Positions 4,847-12,733 are shown, counted from the stretch's first letter. The stretch is DNA of 12,734 bases from Candidatus Proteinoplasmatales archaeon SG8-5 (GCA_001595885.1 LSSH01000086.1:1-12734); one strand, 5' to 3'. Notes: a model not told the origin generated them from the letters alone. A program made the numbers and translations.

Positions 4847-6841
4847 ATGCCTAAGAATGACCAATTATTGAAGGCGGTCGCCCTGGTATTTATCTTAAGT
4901 TTGATAGTTTCAGTGTTGATGCTTTGCTCACCTCACACCGAGCTTGAGGGCATCGAGGAAGGCACAAGGGCGGGAGTTCCGGGCACATTGGTCGGAGCGG
5001 ATATTACTACTGATAAGACCTGGTTGATATCTGGCTCACCCTACCTTATCACAACGAACGTTACAGTCCGCTCCGGGGTTACTCTTCAAATTGACCCGGG
5101 AGTAGAGGTCCTGTTCGAGTACGGCACTTCCTTCACGATCGCGGGCCGGCTGCGCGCCCACGGTCAGTTGTTCAATCCCATAGTGTTCGAGCCCTTCGAC
5201 GACCCTGCTCCCAGGGATTGGATCGGTCTAAGATTCCTTGAATCATCCTGGGACTGCACCCTGAATTGGACCACCATCAGATTTGCGGACGGTGCCGTTA
5301 ACTGCACCTATAACACCTCCCCGATGCTAAACAACTGCACAATCGATACAAGCCACTTCTACGGAATATACTGCGGCCCTTATTCAGACCCGGTAATCAG
5401 GAATTGTAATATCGAGACGGCATTCTGGTCCGGCATAATATGTGACAATAGGTCGGACCCCGTGATATCCAACAACATCATAGACACCTGTCAATACGGG
5501 GTCGTGTGCTACTCGCCCGCAAAGGTGACGAACAACACGATTCACAAATGCTGGGTAGCGGTGCTTTGCTGGGGAGATGCCACCGTAGACAATAACACCA
5601 TCAGCAACTTCTGTACGGACGGAATCCAAGCCTTCCACTCCGACCCCGTTATCAAGTACAACTACATTGACGGGTGCATGGGCAACGGAACGCGTTTCAC
5701 GTTCTCAAACGCCACCGTCCTGAACAATTCCTTCCGCTCCAATAAGGTGGGCATGGATATCTCGTACGAGGCAAAGGGCGTCCTTGCCAACATGCAGGGC
5801 AATCTGGTCAACGGAATTGACGTCAAAGACCTATTCTACATCGATGAGCACGACATCGTGATCGAAGGGTTGACCATGAGGTCAGGCTGGTCTTATTACA
5901 AGGGGTACTTGACCGCCCAAGGCTCCGTTACACTGTTCGATTGTAGTAATGTGACCTTCAAGGATTGTACCATCGCCAACAGCATGAATTCCATATATGC
6001 CGCGAACTCCACCCTATGCCTGTATAACACCACTCTTGAAAATGCTGAGCAGTCCGAGCTGTTCCTAATGATGAACTCGCAGGCCAAATCATACAATGAA
6101 TCGGTTGACGTGAGCGAGGTCACCATCAAGGACCCGGATTGCCTGTTCACCTCATACGATGACATTAGAGTTACTGTGCTGGACCATGACCTGGTTCCCA
6201 TCGAGGGCGCAACCGTGGTCGTGAAGGAGGACCTCATCGAGCTTCACAACATCACCACCGATTCCGAGGGAATGACGCCCAATCTCGTCGTTAAGGACAG
6301 GGCCGTGTCCAGTTCCGGCATCATACCCTCTCCCCTCACGGTGGTCGTCTACGCTGAAGGGTATAATTTCGGCGATAATCCACGGGAGGACGTGTATGCG
6401 GCCGAGACCGAGGCTGTCGAGTTCGTGGACCTCGGTGACATCTGGGCTCCGACCGTGACCGAGGTGAACATCGAGCACGGGGACAAGACAGTGGAGATCG
6501 AAAGGGTCGTGACCGTTACATTCTCCGAGGAGATGAACCAAACCGTGACCGAGAACGCGTTTGTCATATCTGGCGATATCACAGGGACCTTTTCGTGGTC
6601 CGGGTTCAACCTGACGTTCACCCCCAGCCAGGGATTTGAATATCAGACTTATTACACCGTCACGATAGGAGAGACAGCTTCGGACGTTGCGGGCAACACG
6701 CTCGAGGCCCCTTACGTCTTCTCCTTCACCACAATTCCCGAGCCGAAAACTGCGAGCCTCGTGCTCATCGCCGTCGCTGTCGTCGCGGTTGTCGCGGTCA
6801 TGGGTGTCGGTAGCTGGCTCGTGCTGAAGCGTTTCAAATAA
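4847..6841 (+). CDS. cell-surface right-handed beta-helix protein with Ig-like domains and C-terminal anchor
   Basis: A 664-aa exported protein. Residues 9-27 form a signal peptide. Residues about 47-400 are a right-handed parallel beta-helix with coils of 20-23 residues, each carrying an N(N/C)xI turn, as in NosD/pectate-lyase-type repeats. Residues about 436-510 look like a carboxypeptidase-regulatory-type beta-sandwich. Residues 532-630 match the SbsA Ig-like (Big_5) pattern, with APTVTEVNI at its start, FSEEMNQT, and AGNTLE near its end. A membrane helix at 636-657 followed by KRFK anchors it outside the cell. Many NxS/T sites suit archaeal N-glycosylation. Cysteines recur in register along the helix (153, 176, 199, 221, 241). 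Beta-helix proteins often bind or cleave polysaccharides, but no catalytic motif is apparent. There is no clear RBS at the ATG. Confidence 0.8.
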   Translation: MPKNDQLLKAVALVFILSLIVSVLMLCSPHTELEGIEEGTRAGVPGTLVGADITTDKTWLISGSPYLITTNVTVRSGVTLQIDPGVEVLFEYGTSFTIAGRLRAHGQLFNPIVFEPFDDPAPRDWIGLRFLESSWDCTLNWTTIRFADGAVNCTYNTSPMLNNCTIDTSHFYGIYCGPYSDPVIRNCNIETAFWSGIICDNRSDPVISNNIIDTCQYGVVCYSPAKVTNNTIHKCWVAVLCWGDATVDNNTISNFCTDGIQAFHSDPVIKYNYIDGCMGNGTRFTFSNATVLNNSFRSNKVGMDISYEAKGVLANMQGNLVNGIDVKDLFYIDEHDIVIEGLTMRSGWSYYKGYLTAQGSVTLFDCSNVTFKDCTIANSMNSIYAANSTLCLYNTTLENAEQSELFLMMNSQAKSYNESVDVSEVTIKDPDCLFTSYDDIRVTVLDHDLVPIEGATVVVKEDLIELHNITTDSEGMTPNLVVKDRAVSSSGIIPSPLTVVVYAEGYNFGDNPREDVYAAETEAVEFVDLGDIWAPTVTEVNIEHGDKTVEIERVVTVTFSEEMNQTVTENAFVISGDITGTFSWSGFNLTFTPSQGFEYQTYYTVTIGETASDVAGNTLEAPYVFSFTTIPEPKTASLVLIAVAVVAVVAVMGVGSWLVLKRFK

Positions 6842-6854
6842 TTCAAATACAAAA

Positions 6855-6867
6855 CTTTTTATATATC
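6855..6867 (+). promoter_or_regulatory. TATA box of the small membrane protein gene
   Basis: CTTTTTATATATC in an AT-rich gap, centred about 30 nt before the ATG at 6892. This predicts a leader of only a few nucleotides. The T-run 6856-6860 could also end transcripts of the surface-protein gene. A short ATG-initiated frame at 6885 stops after three codons. Confidence 0.55.
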
Positions 6868-6891
6868 TTTTCATATTTAATAGCGGATGGG

Positions 6892-7626
6892 ATGTTAGGC
6901 AAAAAGAAGTTAAAAGGGGACAAGACCACTCAGACTCTTCAGGCAAGCGGAGCTTATACACTGGGCCACGCCCCTCACCCCTACGTTGTCGACCCAAGCA
7001 CAGCCGAGGCCATCAAGAAAAAGAATATCTACAGCTTCTGGTCGGGGGTTTGGTACACAACCATACTTTCCATCCTCCTCTTTTGGATCCCCCCCTTCGG
7101 CCAGATGATCGCCGGTTACGTGGGAGGGAGGAAGGCCGGCACGCCCAAGAAGGGGCTGGTTGCGGCCCTGGTCCCGATGAGCATCGTATTCATGCTGTTC
7201 ATCCTGATCAGGCTCAACATCATGGTCGACGAGCTGGGTTGGGTTTTCGGACTCCCATTGGAAGGCGCCGACTACCTCTCGGCTAATCTGCCCCTCATCG
7301 GAACGCTAGTCAGCTTCTCGACGGACTATATACAAACATTTGTCGAGACCATGGGCTTCGGCGGAAACTTCATCGCCCCTTACGTCTTGACAGTGATATT
7401 CGGATACGTCGGTGGGATACTCTCATTGCAGCATCAGAGGGAGCTGGAAGAGGAAGAGCAGCCACTCGCACAGCCGGTTATAGTGCAGCAGCCTGTTATC
7501 CAGGCACAACAACCGGCGGCACCTCCTCAGCAGGATGCCCAACAGCAAGAGGATGCCCCGGTGGTCATGGGCAAGAAGCCTGACGGTTGGGACATCAAGA
7601 AGGACAGGAAGAAGGGGAAGTGGTGA
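6892..7626 (+). CDS. multi-span membrane protein with glutamine/proline-rich tail
   Basis: A 244-aa protein of unknown function. A basic N-terminus (MLGKKKLKG) is followed by a soluble stretch of about 45 residues and then hydrophobic segments near 52-78, 87-107, 130-148 and 158-179. The loop YVGGRKAGTPKKG (76-88) and the matching FGYVGGILS (170-178) suggest an internal glycine-rich repeat, reminiscent of small archaeal DUF5518-type membrane proteins; that likeness is from memory and uncertain. An acidic run (EEEE), a Q/P-rich linker (about 190-222) and a basic end (DGWDIKKDRKKGKW) form a long cytoplasmic tail that could bind a partner or nucleic acid. It has its own TATA box and ends in the hexamer TGATCA shared with the convergent gene. 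Confidence 0.7.
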   Translation: MLGKKKLKGDKTTQTLQASGAYTLGHAPHPYVVDPSTAEAIKKKNIYSFWSGVWYTTILSILLFWIPPFGQMIAGYVGGRKAGTPKKGLVAALVPMSIVFMLFILIRLNIMVDELGWVFGLPLEGADYLSANLPLIGTLVSFSTDYIQTFVETMGFGGNFIAPYVLTVIFGYVGGILSLQHQRELEEEEQPLAQPVIVQQPVIQAQQPAAPPQQDAQQQEDAPVVMGKKPDGWDIKKDRKKGKW

Positions 7627-8289
7627 TCAATCGCTGTCAAGCTTCAGCAATCGCCCGATGACGTCCATCGCCATCATCATGTCCTTCTCCTCGACGATGA
7701 ATATTGTATCAGTGTGGCATGACATGACCTCGATGACATTGATGCCCTGGCCGGCCAGCACCGATGACAGGTAGGCCATCACTCCCGGTATCTCGGATAT
7801 AGTGTCCGGGCTCTTCACCGTTATCTGGGCCAATCCCGATGTCGTTTTAATAATGCGGCTCGTCCCGATGCTGTCCTCCACGGTCTTGCGCGTCTCCTCT
7901 TCGGTGATGACCGTGATCCCGGTGGTCCCCTGGATGACCTGCAACACACGGCTTTTCGACAGCACGTTCTTGACCAAGGATTCGAGGGACTCGATCACGC
8001 TCCAGTCATTCCTTGCCGTTATGATGCAGATCTTTGTCCTTATCTCGAGGCTCGACATCTTCAGCAGCTCGCGTATTCGGGCCTCGCCTATCTCCGACCG
8101 CAGAGTCTCTGAGTGACGCCTGGCCGCGACCAGAACCGCCTCTTCGTTGGTCAGTCCCTTTTCCACCATGATTGCCCGGGCCAGGGCCGAGTAATTCACG
8201 ATGCCGCGCTTAATGGCGTCCCTAACCGAAGGGTGTGCGTCGATGTAGTCCCTCGTGACCTGGGCCGCGCTCCTGCCTTCTGCGCTCAT
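7627..8289 (-). CDS. ACT-domain protein, candidate amino-acid-responsive regulator
   Basis: From the chosen start the protein has 220 aa. The first 80 residues are helical, with a possible helix-turn-helix around RGIVNYSALARAI. A middle alpha/beta part follows (RTKICIITARN to about TVEDSIG). The C-terminus is an ACT domain (AQITVKSPDTISEIPGVMAYLSSV, then INVIEVMSC) like the regulatory ends of aspartate kinases. ACT domains bind amino acids and change the activity of the attached domain. The frame opens at ATG 8337, but I prefer ATG 8289 (MSAEGRSAAQ). The intervening codons are AT-rich and hold a TATA box (8312-8321) centred 28 nt upstream of 8289, giving a leaderless start. It is divergent from argG, so a role in arginine control is plausible but unproven. 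Confidence 0.75.
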   Translation of the reverse strand: MSAEGRSAAQVTRDYIDAHPSVRDAIKRGIVNYSALARAIMVEKGLTNEEAVLVAARRHSETLRSEIGEARIRELLKMSSLEIRTKICIITARNDWSVIESLESLVKNVLSKSRVLQVIQGTTGITVITEEETRKTVEDSIGTSRIIKTTSGLAQITVKSPDTISEIPGVMAYLSSVLAGQGINVIEVMSCHTDTIFIVEEKDMMMAMDVIGRLLKLDSD

Positions 8290-8311
8290 GCCGAGCATGA
8301 TGTCTTGATTT

Positions 8312-8321
8312 GGTATAAAAT
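8312..8321 (-). promoter_or_regulatory. TATA box of the ACT-domain gene
   Basis: Read on the minus strand it is ATTTTATACC, about 28 nt upstream of ATG 8289. This is the usual archaeal distance for a leaderless gene. If the ATG at 8337 were the true start, this box would lie inside the coding sequence, which argues against that start. Confidence 0.5.
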
Positions 8322-8343
8322 GTTTTGTATCAAACATATGTAT

Positions 8344-8386
8344 CGGTTTTTAATCAATTATTGTCAAAATATATTAATAGAAACCG
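8344..8386 (+). promoter_or_regulatory. arginine operon promoter with flanking inverted repeat
   Basis: The TATA element AATATATTAATA (8368-8379) predicts transcription from about 8400, with a leader carrying GGGAGCGG before the argG ATG. CGGTTT (8344-8349) and AAACCG (8381-8386) form an inverted repeat around it, and CAATTATTG (8355-8363) is a near-palindrome between them. These are candidate operator elements for the divergent ACT-domain protein or another arginine regulator. Confidence 0.45.
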
Positions 8387-8422
8387 GCGGTCGACCCATT
8401 CCCCGAAAGGGAGCGGATAGAC

Positions 8423-9679
8423 ATGACAGGAAGCATGACGGTAGAAAGCCAGAGCACGAGCGGGTACGGAGAGGCAAAGCCCGCGGGAACGGTGGTTCTC
8501 GCATACTCGGGCGGCCTTGACACGACAATAGCCATCAAGTGGCTGAAGGACACGTACAACATGGACGTCGTCGCCACCATCATTGACGTCGGCCAGCCCG
8601 GCAAGGACGTGCAGAACGCCGTCGACAAGGCCGGCGACATAGGCGCGGCAAGGGCCGTGGCGGTGGACGTGAAGGACGAGTTCGTCGAGGAATACATAAT
8701 CCCGATGTTGAAGGCCAACGCCAAGTACGAGGGCAAGTACCCGCTGGCAACGGCCGCGGCCCGCCCCCTCATATCCAAGAAGTTGGTGGAGGTGGCCAAG
8801 GAGCACGGTGCGACGCACATCGCCCACGGTTGCACGGGAAAGGGCAACGACCAGGTGAGGTTCGAGGTCTCCATCATGGCCCTCGCACCCGATATGGACA
8901 TCATTGCCACGGCGAGGGAATGGCAGGTCCCCAGAGAGGTGGCCTACGAGTACGCAGAGAACCACAATATGAAGCTGGACATAGCCAAGAAGTCACCTTA
9001 CAGCATAGACGAGAACCTCTGGGGACGGAGCGTCGAATGCGGTTCCCTGGAGGACCCGTCACTGGAGCCTCCCGAGGACGCGTACCAATGGACCACCGAC
9101 CCGATGAAGGCGCCGGACAATCCCCAATACCTTGAGATAGGGTTCGAGGAGGGCGTGCCCGTGAGCGTGGACGGTATACCCATGCCAGCGACTCAGATCA
9201 TTGAACAGTTGAACAATGTCGGCGGCCGGCACGGTGTTGGACGCATTGACATGGTCGAGAACCGTCTTGTCGGCATTAAGAGCCACGAGATATACGAGGC
9301 CCCGGCGGCCGAGATACTCATCCAGGCACACGAGGCGCTGGAGGACCTGACGCTCACCCGCGAACAACTTCACTTCAAGAAAGGATTGGAGCAGAAGTTC
9401 GCAGAGATGACGTACTACGGCCTGTGGTTCGACCCGCTGACAGATGCGTTGATGGCCTTCATGGACAAGACACAGGAAACGGTCACTGGAACGGTCAAGG
9501 TAAAGCTCTACAAGGGCTCGTGCACGGTAGTGGGACGGTCATCACCGAACTCACTCTACGACAAAGGGCTCGCGACATACGACGAGGACGACACCTTCAA
9601 CCACCAGCTGGCCAAGGGCTTCATCGCGCTCTGGGGGCTGCCCGTGAAGGTTTCGAAGCTGACCCGGGTGAACCAATGA
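8423..9679 (+). CDS. argG: argininosuccinate synthase
   Basis: It joins citrulline and aspartate, using ATP, to form argininosuccinate, the penultimate step of arginine synthesis, in the cytoplasm. The 418 residues carry the ATP-pyrophosphatase loop AYSGGLDTT (27-35), GCTGKGNDQVRFE (136-148) and the SPYSIDENLWGRS block near 193-205, all in usual order. The family normally begins just before the AYSGGLD strand; here about 20 extra residues (rich in S, T and G) precede it. GGGAG before ATG 8423 supports that start; the ATG four codons later, preceded by AGGAAG, is a possible alternative. The stop overlaps the next start as ATGA, indicating an operon with tight translational coupling. Confidence 0.95.
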   Translation: MTGSMTVESQSTSGYGEAKPAGTVVLAYSGGLDTTIAIKWLKDTYNMDVVATIIDVGQPGKDVQNAVDKAGDIGAARAVAVDVKDEFVEEYIIPMLKANAKYEGKYPLATAAARPLISKKLVEVAKEHGATHIAHGCTGKGNDQVRFEVSIMALAPDMDIIATAREWQVPREVAYEYAENHNMKLDIAKKSPYSIDENLWGRSVECGSLEDPSLEPPEDAYQWTTDPMKAPDNPQYLEIGFEEGVPVSVDGIPMPATQIIEQLNNVGGRHGVGRIDMVENRLVGIKSHEIYEAPAAEILIQAHEALEDLTLTREQLHFKKGLEQKFAEMTYYGLWFDPLTDALMAFMDKTQETVTGTVKVKLYKGSCTVVGRSSPNSLYDKGLATYDEDDTFNHQLAKGFIALWGLPVKVSKLTRVNQ

Positions 9680-11217
9680 TGGGCAATCAACTGGAAGAGC
9701 TGGACAGGGTCCTCCACAATAACGTGAAGGAGCATCCCGAGCGGACCGATGCGACATACGAGAGGGTCATCGAGGTGCTGGAAACAGTTCTTAACGAGGA
9801 GGCACTGGCCACTGCGATTATGGTCCTCGAGGACTCCATGTATTCCAACGGCTACTCGGTCAGCGAGCCGCAGGGTCCGATGACGAAGGCACAGGCTGAG
9901 ATTGTCACCGGGATGGTGATGACGGGCCTTTCCGGAGGGTGGCTGTCGCATCATGCCCTGGACAAGATGGTGGAGATGCTCCAGCTCTCCGAGATATCGA
10001 CTAACGAGGCGATAGCCCTGCACGAGGCCCACAAGATACCCGTTTCCGAGTTGGAAAAGGACATTATACCAGTGAAGGGCAGCGGGGCCTGGATGATGGA
10101 CACCAAGGGCAAGTGGTACCTTGACATGGACTCCAACTACAGCGCGGCCAACCTCGGCCTGAACAATCCCGAGATAGCCAAGGGCCTTTACAATCAAGCC
10201 TCGCAACTCATAACGATGAAGGAGGACCGCGTTCACATACCCCGCAGCAGGCTCATCAAGCTTCTGCTTTCCATTATGCCCCAGGGTCTCGACCAGTTCT
10301 ACTGGCAAAACTCGGGCGGGGAGGCGGTGGACAAGGCCCTGAAGATCGCCAAAGCCTATACCGGCCAGAAGGGGGTGATAGCCTTCGAGAAAGGCTTCCA
10401 CGGGCGTACACACGGTGCGGTTTCCATCACGGCCAATGCCGAATATCGAAAGCCGTTCGGGTTGGAAAGCGAGAGCTGGGTTCATTTCCTGCCCTACGGC
10501 GACCTGGAGGCATTGGAGGAGCGGCTGGCGCTCGGCAAGGAGAAGGTGGTCATAATGGAGCTGGTGCAGGGCGAGGACGGCGGCATCAACGTGCCCTCCA
10601 AGGGATACGTCCAGGGCGTCAGGGCGCTGACGAAACAGCACGGGGCGGTTATGATAGCGGACGAGGTCCAGACCGGTTTCGGCCGCACGGCCACCAAGGC
10701 CGGCGAATGGTGGGCCGCCGATCATTTTGAGGTCAAGCCGGACATAATGGTCATAGGCAAGTCCTTCGGCGGCGGATACCCCGTAACGGCTGTCGTCACT
10801 ACAAAGGAGGTCAGCGAGAAGATGAAGCCGGGCTTCGACGGCTCGACTTTCGGCGGCAACCCGATGGCGTGTGTGGCGGCCACCATAGCCATCAACCAGA
10901 TGAAGTCGTTGAAACTTGAGGAGCTGGCGGCCGGGCGGGGCAAGCAGCTGATGGACGGACTGAAAGCTCTGGAATCGCCCCTGATCCATAAGGTCCACGG
11001 GATCGGCCTGATGGTGGGCATTACCCTCCCGAGTCCCGGCCATGTCAAGCAAATGCAGGCGGCACTGAAGGAACAGGGGGTCAAGACCAGCCTGTCCACT
11101 GGAGCGATAATGCGCCTCATGCCCCCGCTCGTCATAAGCAAGCAGGAGGTAGACCTGCTTGTGTCCAAGTTCGACGCGGCATTTAAGACACTGGAGAACA
11201 AGGAAGATGGCCAATAA
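9676..11217 (+). CDS. argD: class III PLP aminotransferase, argD-like (acetylornithine/ornithine type), with N-terminal extension
   Basis: A fold-type I aminotransferase of 513 aa. The catalytic core, from about 126 to the end, has SGGEAVD (213-219), FHGRTHGA (241-248), the cofactor-binding aspartate D329 in DEVQTGFGR, the PLP lysine K362 in IGKSFGGG, and STFGGNP (390-396). Its place between argG and argH points to acetylornithine aminotransferase (N-acetylglutamate semialdehyde plus glutamate to acetylornithine). Ornithine or other omega-amino-acid activity is possible, since specificity within this class is hard to read. Usual ArgD proteins have about 380-400 residues. Here about 125 helical residues, rich in M and E, come first and match nothing I recognise. 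It starts at ATG 9676 overlapping the argG stop; ATG 9679 is also in frame. It overlaps argH by 11 bp. Confidence 0.85.
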   Translation: MMGNQLEELDRVLHNNVKEHPERTDATYERVIEVLETVLNEEALATAIMVLEDSMYSNGYSVSEPQGPMTKAQAEIVTGMVMTGLSGGWLSHHALDKMVEMLQLSEISTNEAIALHEAHKIPVSELEKDIIPVKGSGAWMMDTKGKWYLDMDSNYSAANLGLNNPEIAKGLYNQASQLITMKEDRVHIPRSRLIKLLLSIMPQGLDQFYWQNSGGEAVDKALKIAKAYTGQKGVIAFEKGFHGRTHGAVSITANAEYRKPFGLESESWVHFLPYGDLEALEERLALGKEKVVIMELVQGEDGGINVPSKGYVQGVRALTKQHGAVMIADEVQTGFGRTATKAGEWWAADHFEVKPDIMVIGKSFGGGYPVTAVVTTKEVSEKMKPGFDGSTFGGNPMACVAATIAINQMKSLKLEELAAGRGKQLMDGLKALESPLIHKVHGIGLMVGITLPSPGHVKQMQAALKEQGVKTSLSTGAIMRLMPPLVISKQEVDLLVSKFDAAFKTLENKEDGQ

Positions 11218-12592
11218 CGGGATATCGACGGTACGCGATCCGCAGCTCCAGGAGTTCATGAACTCGATAGGCTTCGACAAGCGCCTGCTGAAGTACGACA
11301 TCGAGGGAAGCAAGGCCCACGTGATGATGCTGATGGGCCGCAACCACATCACCACGAAGGACGGGATGGACATCCTCAACGCCCTCAATGTTGTGGAGGA
11401 GGACGCCAACAACGGCGGCCTGAAGCTTGAGCAGGAGTTCGAGGACGTGCACATGAACGTCGAGGCGGCCCTGGTCGCCCAGGTGGGGGAGAAGGGCGGC
11501 ATGGTCCACATGGCCCGGAGCCGGAACGACCAGGTCGCACTGGACCTGAGGCTTTACACGACTGACGAGATAGCCAACATCATCGCCCTCATCAAGGACC
11601 TGCAGGGAATCCTGCTCGATCTCGCGGAGGCGAACATGGGCGTCGTCATCCCCGGGTACACTCACCTACAACAGGCCCAGCCCGTTCTCTTATCCCATTA
11701 CGCGCTCGCACATTTCCATCAACTTCAGCGGGACATCCAGCGTTTCAAGCAGACGCTCCCGAGGGTGAGGGTGAACCCACTTGGCTCCGCGGCCCTTGCC
11801 GGCACCGGTATCGACATAGACAGGGAGCAGACCACCGAGATACTGGGCCTGGACTCGCCATCAGAGAACTCGCTGGACGGTGTCAGCGACCGCGACTTCG
11901 CCCTGGAGACGCTCTTCAACGCCAGCGTGTGCATGACGCATCTGAGCGGCCTGTGTGAAGAATTGATACTATGGTCCAGCCAGGAGTTCGGTCTCATACG
12001 CTTCGGGGACGGGCACGTACTGGGTAGCTCCATCATGCCGCAGAAGCACAACCCCGACATCGCCGAGCTGGTGCGGGGCAAGGTCGGCCGCGTGAACGGC
12101 AACCTACTGGCCCTGCTAACCACCCTGAAAGGGCTGCCACTGGCATACAACAAGGACCTTCAGGAAGATAAGGAGGCGCTGTTCGATTCGGTCGACACAT
12201 TGAAGGGCTCGCTCATGGCCCTGAAGACCGCGCTGGAGACCGCCGAGGTGGTCCTTGACCAGGAAGCCGTCATCGAGGAATTGGAGAATAACTTCGCCAA
12301 CGCGACCGCACTGGCCGATCACATAACCGTGGAGATGGGCGTGCCATTCAGGTCAGCTTACAAGATGACGAAGGACATCATTGCCGAATGTGCCGGTACC
12401 AATACAACCCTGAACCAATTCCCGCTCGAGGAATATCAGAAGTTCGGCGATTTCACCGAGGACGTGTACACGGCCCTGGACATAATGAAGTCCATGGAGA
12501 AGAAAGGGTCCTACGGGGGTACAACGCTGCCGCGTGTGAAAGAAGCCTTGACCAAGGCCCGGGAAACGCTCGCAAACGAGAACGGATGTTGA
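11207..12592 (+). CDS. argH: argininosuccinate lyase
   Basis: It splits argininosuccinate into arginine and fumarate, the last step of the pathway. The 461 residues belong to the fumarase/aspartase superfamily: SRNDQ (105-109), catalytic histidine H153 in YTHLQQAQP, and the flexible-loop signature GSSIMPQKHNPD (273-284) with catalytic serine S274 and lysine K280. The usual second lysine of MPQKKNPD is histidine here; fumarases also vary at this place, so activity should be kept. The family N-terminus (LWGGRF) is absent and replaced by a different start. The preceding DNA is in frame upstream, but ATG 11207, next to AGGAAG, gives the natural protein (MANNGISTV) and overlaps the aminotransferase end by 11 bp. 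This is the last gene of the arg operon; the tRNA promoter follows at once. Confidence 0.95.
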   Translation: MANNGISTVRDPQLQEFMNSIGFDKRLLKYDIEGSKAHVMMLMGRNHITTKDGMDILNALNVVEEDANNGGLKLEQEFEDVHMNVEAALVAQVGEKGGMVHMARSRNDQVALDLRLYTTDEIANIIALIKDLQGILLDLAEANMGVVIPGYTHLQQAQPVLLSHYALAHFHQLQRDIQRFKQTLPRVRVNPLGSAALAGTGIDIDREQTTEILGLDSPSENSLDGVSDRDFALETLFNASVCMTHLSGLCEELILWSSQEFGLIRFGDGHVLGSSIMPQKHNPDIAELVRGKVGRVNGNLLALLTTLKGLPLAYNKDLQEDKEALFDSVDTLKGSLMALKTALETAEVVLDQEAVIEELENNFANATALADHITVEMGVPFRSAYKMTKDIIAECAGTNTTLNQFPLEEYQKFGDFTEDVYTALDIMKSMEKKGSYGGTTLPRVKEALTKARETLANENGC

Positions 12593-12602
12593 AAGTTTTA
12601 AG
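12591..12602 (+). promoter_or_regulatory. promoter of tRNA-Gly (BRE/TATA)
   Basis: GAAAG followed by TTTTAAG, starting at the argH stop codon. The TATA part (12596-12602) is centred about 34 nt before the mature tRNA 5' end, so transcription should begin roughly 8 nt ahead of it, leaving a short leader for RNase P. Confidence 0.5.
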
Positions 12603-12632
12603 AAGCTGAGGTTTTTACCAGATTGGCGACAT

Positions 12633-12706
12633 GCGGATGTGATCTAGTCTGGTTAGGATTGAAGCTTCCCAAGCTTCCTGCTCGGGTTCGAATCCCGGCA
12701 TCCGCA
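12633..12706 (+). tRNA. tRNA-Gly, anticodon CCC
   Basis: It folds into a full cloverleaf. The acceptor stem is GCGGATG (12633-12639) with CATCCGC (12699-12705). The D arm is closed by ATC/GAT. The anticodon stem is GAAGC/GCTTC with loop TTCCCAA (anticodon CCC at 12668-12670). A 4-nt variable region precedes the T stem TCGGG/CCCGG, with loop TTCGAAT, and the discriminator is A (12706). It has no intron and no encoded CCA. Anticodon CCC reads the GGG glycine codon. Confidence 0.95.
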
Positions 12707-12712
12707 TCATTA

Positions 12713-12733
12713 CCTTTCCGTCGTTTTGATTTT
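12713..12733 (+). terminator. T-rich terminator of tRNA-Gly
   Basis: A run of pyrimidines with TTTT at 12724-12727 and 12730-12733, without a hairpin, follows the tRNA. T-tracts of this kind are the usual stop signal of archaeal RNA polymerase. The window ends here, so further T-runs may follow. Confidence 0.45.

Noticed and set aside
6152..6997. 281-codon minus-strand frame across the end of the surface-protein gene
   Set aside because: It is antisense to well-supported domains (Big_5, C-terminal anchor) and overlaps two plus-strand genes.
8397..8416. Small hairpin around CCCCGAAAGGG in the argG leader as a regulatory element
   Set aside because: The stem is only 3-4 bp, too weak to claim; the GGGAG part is explained as ribosome binding site.
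9556..11511. 651-codon open frame on the minus strand across the arg operon
   Set aside because: It is a shadow of the GC-rich argD-like and argH genes; its translation lacks domain features and is rich in H, L and R as expected of an antisense frame.
12023..12058. Loss of the second lysine in the ArgH signature (MPQKHNPD) as a sign of inactivation
   Set aside because: The lysine corresponding to the catalytic one in fumarase/ASL is the first (K280), which is kept; fumarases also differ at the second position.
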